38,698 nucleotides of DNA from Neisseria sp. GTDB lineage: Bacteria; Pseudomonadota; Gammaproteobacteria; Burkholderiales; Neisseriaceae. The stretch covers positions 1-38,698 of the forward strand of contig NZ_JAUMUI010000019.1 in NCBI RefSeq assembly GCF_030530745.1, written 5' to 3'. Numbering within the stretch: the first letter of the stretch is position 1; the number at the start of each line of letters is the position of its first letter. This document shows positions 34,525 to 38,698 of the stretch, piece by piece. The position numbers and the translations under genes are program-made. The notes under the pieces are model-generated. The model saw only the letters and a list, made by a program, of their open reading frames with translations. It was not told the origin of the DNA and did no database searches.

Positions 34525-36346
34525 AGAGATTTCGTTTTCAGACGGCCGCGAAACGGTGTGGACCATGCGTTTGTGGCCGTTGTGGTTTTGCTTTATTTGG
34601 ATTTGCGTGGCGCCGTTTGTATCGCTTTACCGCGTGGGGCCGCTGTCGGGCTTTTACCTTGAAGCCGGTTCGCTGGCCGGTGCGGTGATGCTGCTGATGC
34701 TAACGGCACTGTTTGGCCGTTTAAACGTGAAAGTGCCGGCGGCGGGTATCTATTTTCTGGCGTTGGCTGCATTTTGGTGGTTTCAGGCGCGGGTGATGGG
34801 GCTGCTTTATCCGGGCATGAACGACATGGTAACGGCATCATTCGTGATTCTGGCGCTGGCGGCATGGGCCTGCCGGGGCTGGGTGGCCGGCTTCGGCCAG
34901 GAACGGGTGGTGTCGGTGTTGGCGTGGGCTTTGCTCGGCGGCGCATTGGTGCAGGCGGCAGTAGTGCTGATGCAGTTTACCGGCTGGGCGTCGGCAGATA
35001 TGTTCCGCGGCATTGTAGCCTACCGGGGGGTACGCGAAATCAGCGGACAGCTCGGCCAGCGCAACCATTTGGGGCATTATCTGATGTGGGGCACGTTGGC
35101 GGCATCGTATCTGTGGGCACAGCGAAGAATGCCCGGCTGGCTGGGTTTTCTGGCGGTATCGGCGCTCACCTCCGCCTTGGGTTTGGTGAATTCGCGCACG
35201 ATTTTTACTTATGTGCTGGGCGTGGGGCTGCTGCTGCCGCTTTGGCGGATATTGGCGGGGCGCGAAGCCAACCGCATCGTGTTGGTGATGCTGCTCGCGC
35301 TGGTGATGACGGTGGCGGTGCAGTTCGGCATAGGCCCATTGTTGGATTTGTTTTCGGGCGTACAATACGACACGGCGCTGGAACGCGTGGAAGGCGGCAG
35401 TTTCGGCGGTTCCGCCCGAGATGTGGAGTGGCGCAAGGCTTGGGCGGTGTTTTTGTCGGCTCCGGTATGGGGGCACGGCTGGGGCAGTTATGCGCTGCAG
35501 GGTTTTTTGGCACATGCCGAAACAGGGCAGTTTGCCCCCAATTATCTGAATGTGCTGTTTACCCATTCGCACAATCTGTTTTTGCAGTTATTGGCCGAAA
35601 TGGGGCTGGCCGGAACACTGGCCGTGGTGCTCGGGTTTGCAGCGGTCGTGCGGCGTATGATACGGCGGCCTGCAAACGCCGCTTCGCTGCTGCTGCTGGC
35701 AATGATGACCGTATCGCTTTGCCACAGTATGCTGGAATACCCGCTTTGGTATATTTATTTCCTCACCCCGTTCGCCCTGATGATGAGCTTGTCGCCTGCG
35801 CGCGAAAGTGATGTTTCAGACGGCCTGCAATCGGTTAAAAGCCACAATGCCGGCGGTGCGGTGCTGGCAGTGTTTTTGTTGGCAGGCATCGTCCGCTTGG
35901 GCTTTGTTTACACCGATCTTACGGCCTTCGACCGCCAGCCCAAAGGCGAAACCGTGGCGCAGGCCGCAGAAAAAATCAGCGGTTTGCACCGGATTGCCGA
36001 AACCGAACCCATGCTGCGTTATTACGCCCAACTGTCGCTGACCCGCCGTGCCAACCCGGCCGACGAAGTATTGCAGCCGTGGGCGGAGGAAGCCGCATCG
36101 GAAGCGTTGGTGTTCCGCCCGTATTCCAATGCCTATCAGGTGGGGCTGTACAGCTACCGTATGGGCAAAGAGGCTGAAGGGCGCGAATGGCTGCGCAAAG
36201 TTTATCTGTATTATCCGCTTATGATGCCGCATTATGCGGAAAAGATACGCAGCAGCGGTTTCCTGATGCCGCTAAAAGCGCAGGTTGAAGCAGCCTGTCA
36301 AGAATTTAATAAAAAATATCCTAAAGAAAAACAATGTGATATTTAA
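34517..36346 (+). CDS. pglL: O-oligosaccharyltransferase PglL (O-antigen ligase family)
   Basis: Inner-membrane enzyme (609 residues) that transfers lipid-linked glycans to pilin and other periplasmic proteins. About eleven hydrophobic segments and a large periplasmic loop match meningococcal PglL: QARxMxLLYPGMND, the active-site-region blocks QLGQRNHLGHYLMWG and FTHSHNLFLQLLAEMG, and CHSMLEYPLWYIYFL. The soluble C-terminal domain carries PYSNAYQVGLYSYRMGKEAEGREWLRK. ATG 34517 is chosen (AAGGCGG about 7 bases upstream); TTG 34511 is also open. A DUS core in the first codons encodes F-S-D-G. No other pgl genes are nearby. Confidence 0.93.
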   Translation: MFREISFSDGRETVWTMRLWPLWFCFIWICVAPFVSLYRVGPLSGFYLEAGSLAGAVMLLMLTALFGRLNVKVPAAGIYFLALAAFWWFQARVMGLLYPGMNDMVTASFVILALAAWACRGWVAGFGQERVVSVLAWALLGGALVQAAVVLMQFTGWASADMFRGIVAYRGVREISGQLGQRNHLGHYLMWGTLAASYLWAQRRMPGWLGFLAVSALTSALGLVNSRTIFTYVLGVGLLLPLWRILAGREANRIVLVMLLALVMTVAVQFGIGPLLDLFSGVQYDTALERVEGGSFGGSARDVEWRKAWAVFLSAPVWGHGWGSYALQGFLAHAETGQFAPNYLNVLFTHSHNLFLQLLAEMGLAGTLAVVLGFAAVVRRMIRRPANAASLLLLAMMTVSLCHSMLEYPLWYIYFLTPFALMMSLSPARESDVSDGLQSVKSHNAGGAVLAVFLLAGIVRLGFVYTDLTAFDRQPKGETVAQAAEKISGLHRIAETEPMLRYYAQLSLTRRANPADEVLQPWAEEAASEALVFRPYSNAYQVGLYSYRMGKEAEGREWLRKVYLYYPLMMPHYAEKIRSSGFLMPLKAQVEAACQEFNKKYPKEKQCDI

Positions 36347-36527
36347 AAACTTGCTGCTCTGTAAACAGGCCGTCTGAAATGTAAAGGCCGTCGGCCGCAT
36401 TGCAAAAAAGCGCAAAAGCATAGAAGCATACGCTATCAATAAAGCTGATTTGCATGTTAAGATTCACAGCATATCCAACGGCCGCCCGAGCAGGCGGCTG
36501 CCTCAGCAACCATATAAAGGACAGGCC
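36347..36527 (+). promoter_or_regulatory. Upstream region of misR with possible MisR site
   Basis: GAAATGTAAAG at 36376-36386 matches the core of the MisR binding consensus as I recall it (KWWWTGTAARG), although the following bases do not. A second GTAAA lies 20 bases upstream at 36361-36365. This would fit autoregulation. A DUS overlaps the left part. AAAGGA about 10 bases before ATG 36528 is the ribosome site. Confidence 0.35.
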
Positions 36528-37205
36528 ATGAGTCGCGTATTATTGGTAGATGATGATGCTTTGTTAACCGAGCTGTTAACCGAATACCTAACGGCCGAAG
36601 GTTTGAGCGTAAACAGCGTGCCCGACGGCGAAGCCGGCGTGCAGGAAATTTTATCGGGTCAATACGATGTCGTCGTGTTGGACTCTATGATGCCGAAAAT
36701 GAACGGCTTGGACGTATTGAAAAACGTGCGCAACCAAAGCAGCGTTCCCGTGATTATGTTGACCGCCAAGGGCGACGATATCGACCGTATCATCGGTTTG
36801 GAAATGGGCGCCGACGATTACGTGCCCAAACCCTGTACCCCGCGCGAGCTGCTGGCGCGCATTAATGCCATTTTGCGCCGTGCACAGCAGTCCGGCGAAC
36901 AAACCAGCAGCCCCAACAGCATTTCGGTGAGCGACGTTGTTCTGTATCCGGCCAAGCGGCAGGCTTCAATCAAAGATGTTCCGCTGGAGCTGACCAGCAC
37001 CGAATTCAACCTGCTTGAAGTGCTGATGCGCCATGCCGGCCAGGTGGTGAGCAAAGAAACCCTGTCGGTTGAAGCGCTCGACCGCAAACTGGCCAAGTTC
37101 GACCGCAGTATCGACGTGCACATTTCCAGCATCCGTCATAAATTGGGTGATGCCTCCCTGATTCAAACCGTGCGCGGCTTGGGTTACCTGTTTGTGAAAA
37201 ACTGA
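36528..37205 (+). CDS. misR: Response regulator MisR (CpxR-like)
   Basis: OmpR-family response regulator (225 residues). The receiver domain has the acidic pocket D8-D9-D10 and the phospho-acceptor D52 in LDSMMP; the C-terminal winged helix carries LTSTEFNLLEVLMRHAGQVVSKETL and the recognition helix region RSIDVHISSIRHKLGD. It is nearly identical, as I recall it, to meningococcal MisR, which controls envelope stress, LOS phosphoethanolamine and virulence. ATG 36528 begins the receiver strand directly; an upstream opening at 36450 lacks support. It is followed by misS after 19 bases. Confidence 0.95.
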   Translation: MSRVLLVDDDALLTELLTEYLTAEGLSVNSVPDGEAGVQEILSGQYDVVVLDSMMPKMNGLDVLKNVRNQSSVPVIMLTAKGDDIDRIIGLEMGADDYVPKPCTPRELLARINAILRRAQQSGEQTSSPNSISVSDVVLYPAKRQASIKDVPLELTSTEFNLLEVLMRHAGQVVSKETLSVEALDRKLAKFDRSIDVHISSIRHKLGDASLIQTVRGLGYLFVKN

Positions 37206-37224
37206 TGAAAAGACAAGCAGCTAA

Positions 37225-38601
37225 ATGAAATTGTTTCAACGCATATTCGCCACGTTTTGCGCAGTAATCATCTGCGCCATATTCGTGGCGAGTTTTTCGT
37301 TCTGGCTGGTTCAGAACACCATAGCCGAAAACCAGTTCCAACAACGGCGCACCATCGAAACCACCCTGATGGGCAGCATCGTTTCCGCATTCAAAGTGCG
37401 CGGCGAGCAGGGTGCGCGCGAAATTTTAAGCGAATGGCAAGACAGCCCCGTCGCGCGCAATGTGTTTGTGATTGCCAGTGATGAAGAAGAAGATATCCTG
37501 AACCGTCAGGTAGAAACAAAAGTAATTCAAGAGGCGCGCAAGTTTGCCATTGAGAACCCCGGTTCGGAATTGGCGCGCATCGAGTTCGACCGCTGGGGCG
37601 AGGAATACCTGTTTTTCATCCGCAACTGGGACAACCGGCAAATCCAGCGCCTGCCCAGCCCGCTGTTCATACCCGGCCTGCACCTGAAGCCGATCTGGCA
37701 TGAATTTATCATTCTTTCGTTTATTATCTTAGTGGGCTTGCTGCTGGCCTATATTCTGACCAACAACATCACCAAACCCATCCGTGTGTTGGGGTTCGGC
37801 ATGAGCCGCCTGGCTGCGGGCGATCTGGAAACCCGAATTTCCCAGCAGATGGAAGACCGTACCGATGAGCTTTCGCAGCTTGCCGGCCAGTTTGATAAGA
37901 TGGCGGCCCAATTGCAGAAACTGGTAGCTAAAGAGCGCCACCTGCTGCACCACGTTTCCCATGAAATGCGTTCTCCTCTGGCGCGTATGCAGGCGATTAT
38001 CGGCCTGATTCAGTCGCAGCCGCAAAAACAGGAGCAGTATCTGAAGCGCCTGGAGGGCGAGCTTACCCGCATGGATGCGCTGGTGGGCGAGTTGTTGACG
38101 CTTTCGCGTCTGGAAACATCGAATATGCCTTTAGAAAAAGACAATCTCGCACTGGTGCCGTTTGTCGAACAATTGGTAGAAGACAGCAGGGCCGTTGCAC
38201 AACAAAACAGCCAGAATATATTGTTTGAAACCGAGAAAGTGCCGGAAAACGCGCAACTGTGTGCCAACGAAAGTTTCCTCTACCGCGCTTTCGACAACGT
38301 TATCCGCAATGCCATGGCTTACAGCCCCGAGGGCAGCACGATTAAGGTGTTCCTGCATCAGAATGCAAAAAACTGGCTGGTAGATATTACCGACAACGGC
38401 CCGGGGGTAGACGAGATGCAGCTGCCGCATATTTTTACGGCGTTTTACCGCGCCGACAGCAGCGCACACAAACCGGGCACCGGTTTGGGTTTGGCTATCA
38501 CCCAGCACGTTATTCACCAGCACCATGGCAAAATCATAGCCGAAAACGTCAGCCCAAACGGTTTGAGAATACGTTTTATTTTGCCGAAACAGGGTAAATA
38601 A
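37225..38601 (+). CDS. misS: Sensor histidine kinase MisS (CpxA-like)
   Basis: Two-helix membrane sensor kinase (458 residues). Membrane segments are near 8-29 and 160-180, enclosing a periplasmic sensor domain; a HAMP linker (about 182-235) leads to the H-box HHVSHEMRSPLARM with phospho-acceptor H246. The ATP-binding domain shows N-box VIRNAMAYSPEG, G1 DNGPGVDE, F-box and G2 GTGLGLAI. It partners MisR. An inverted DUS pair ends the transcript. Confidence 0.95.
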   Translation: MKLFQRIFATFCAVIICAIFVASFSFWLVQNTIAENQFQQRRTIETTLMGSIVSAFKVRGEQGAREILSEWQDSPVARNVFVIASDEEEDILNRQVETKVIQEARKFAIENPGSELARIEFDRWGEEYLFFIRNWDNRQIQRLPSPLFIPGLHLKPIWHEFIILSFIILVGLLLAYILTNNITKPIRVLGFGMSRLAAGDLETRISQQMEDRTDELSQLAGQFDKMAAQLQKLVAKERHLLHHVSHEMRSPLARMQAIIGLIQSQPQKQEQYLKRLEGELTRMDALVGELLTLSRLETSNMPLEKDNLALVPFVEQLVEDSRAVAQQNSQNILFETEKVPENAQLCANESFLYRAFDNVIRNAMAYSPEGSTIKVFLHQNAKNWLVDITDNGPGVDEMQLPHIFTAFYRADSSAHKPGTGLGLAITQHVIHQHHGKIIAENVSPNGLRIRFILPKQGK

Positions 38602-38623
38602 ACAAGGTTGGATCCAATATCGA

Positions 38624-38656
38624 AGGCCGTCTGAAAATGTGTGTTTCAGACGGCCT
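38624..38656. terminator. Inverted DUS pair after misS
   Basis: AGGCCGTCTGAAA (38624-38636) and TTTCAGACGGCCT (38644-38656) form a perfect 13 bp stem with a 7-base loop; probable end of the misRS transcript. Confidence 0.7.
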
Positions 38657-38698
38657 GAGACCTTTGCAAAATACCTAAAACCCCATCCAAACGGTTAC
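38657..38698. mobile_element. Partial element starting with GAGACCTTTGCAAAA
   Basis: The sequence GAGACCTTTGCAAAA (38657-38671) abuts the DUS hairpin and matches the terminal repeat of the element at 34022-34089. The other end, if any, is outside the window, so this may be another small element or the end of a full insertion sequence. Confidence 0.4.

Noticed and set aside
34838-35572. Minus-strand open frame of 244 codons inside pglL
   Set aside because: Shadow of a membrane protein gene; His/Gln-rich composition without any motif.

Overview
The window comes from a Neisseriaceae chromosome, most likely a rod-shaped member of Neisseria. Two things point there. First, the 12-mer AGGCCGTCTGAA and its complement, the AG dialect of the neisserial DNA uptake sequence (DUS), recurs dozens of times, both singly and as inverted pairs between genes. 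Second, many proteins closely resemble known Neisseria proteins (MisR/MisS, PglL, MtrF, LptD, SurA). An intact mreB-mreC-mreD-mrdA-rodA cluster is present. From memory of the literature, coccoid Neisseria have lost mreBCD, so a bacillary species is inferred. No rRNA, tRNA, CRISPR array or complete insertion sequence was found.

Layout. 1-1270: a LemA-family gene followed by a small inverted-repeat element and hairpins. 1280-4835: pqiA-pqiB-pqiC, an overlapping operon for a lipid-handling trans-envelope MCE system. 5155-7902 (minus): a periplasmic M16 zinc peptidase. 8118-14493 (minus): marC, then the elongasome operon mreB-mreC-mreD-mrdA-rodA with 1 to 4 base overlaps from mreC onward. 14708-21446 (plus): gatC-gatA and gatB, the tRNA amidotransferase, split by a 3.4 kb insertion. 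21528-24811 (minus): lptD-surA for outer-membrane assembly, divergent from amgK (cell-wall sugar recycling). 26094-28642: a small exported protein and an orphan pair of YejB/YejE-type permeases. 28807-30387: an MtrF/AbgT transporter. 30508-33849: a DUF523 gene, hisI, hisE, a HIT protein and tatABC. 34150-36346: a DUF2069 protein and the O-oligosaccharyltransferase PglL. 36528-38601: the MisR/MisS two-component system.

The accessory hotspot is between gatA and gatB. It holds vsr, a C5-cytosine methyltransferase and an HpaII-family restriction endonuclease (predicted CCGG specificity), then a two-gene module of a 57-residue protein overlapping a zeta-type kinase, which looks like a toxin-antitoxin pair with a non-standard antitoxin. 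The restriction cassette is visibly AT-richer than its neighbours and carries exact copies of foreign DUS dialects (Simonsiella/Kingella type) at its left edge and inside the endonuclease gene. Near-DUS direct repeats (GCAGTCTGAAA) flank it. Together these suggest acquisition by natural transformation from another Neisseriaceae genus. The 57-residue protein plus zeta kinase is the best candidate here for an under-described system.

Many gene boundaries carry two DUS copies in inverted orientation, forming perfect 12 to 15 bp stems that probably act as terminators. Some lie inside apparent operons (gatC|gatA, yejB|yejE) and one lies inside the tatB coding sequence. Short elements with the terminal repeat GAGACCTTTGCAAA occur at 34022-34089, in degenerate form at 889-1053, and at the right edge.
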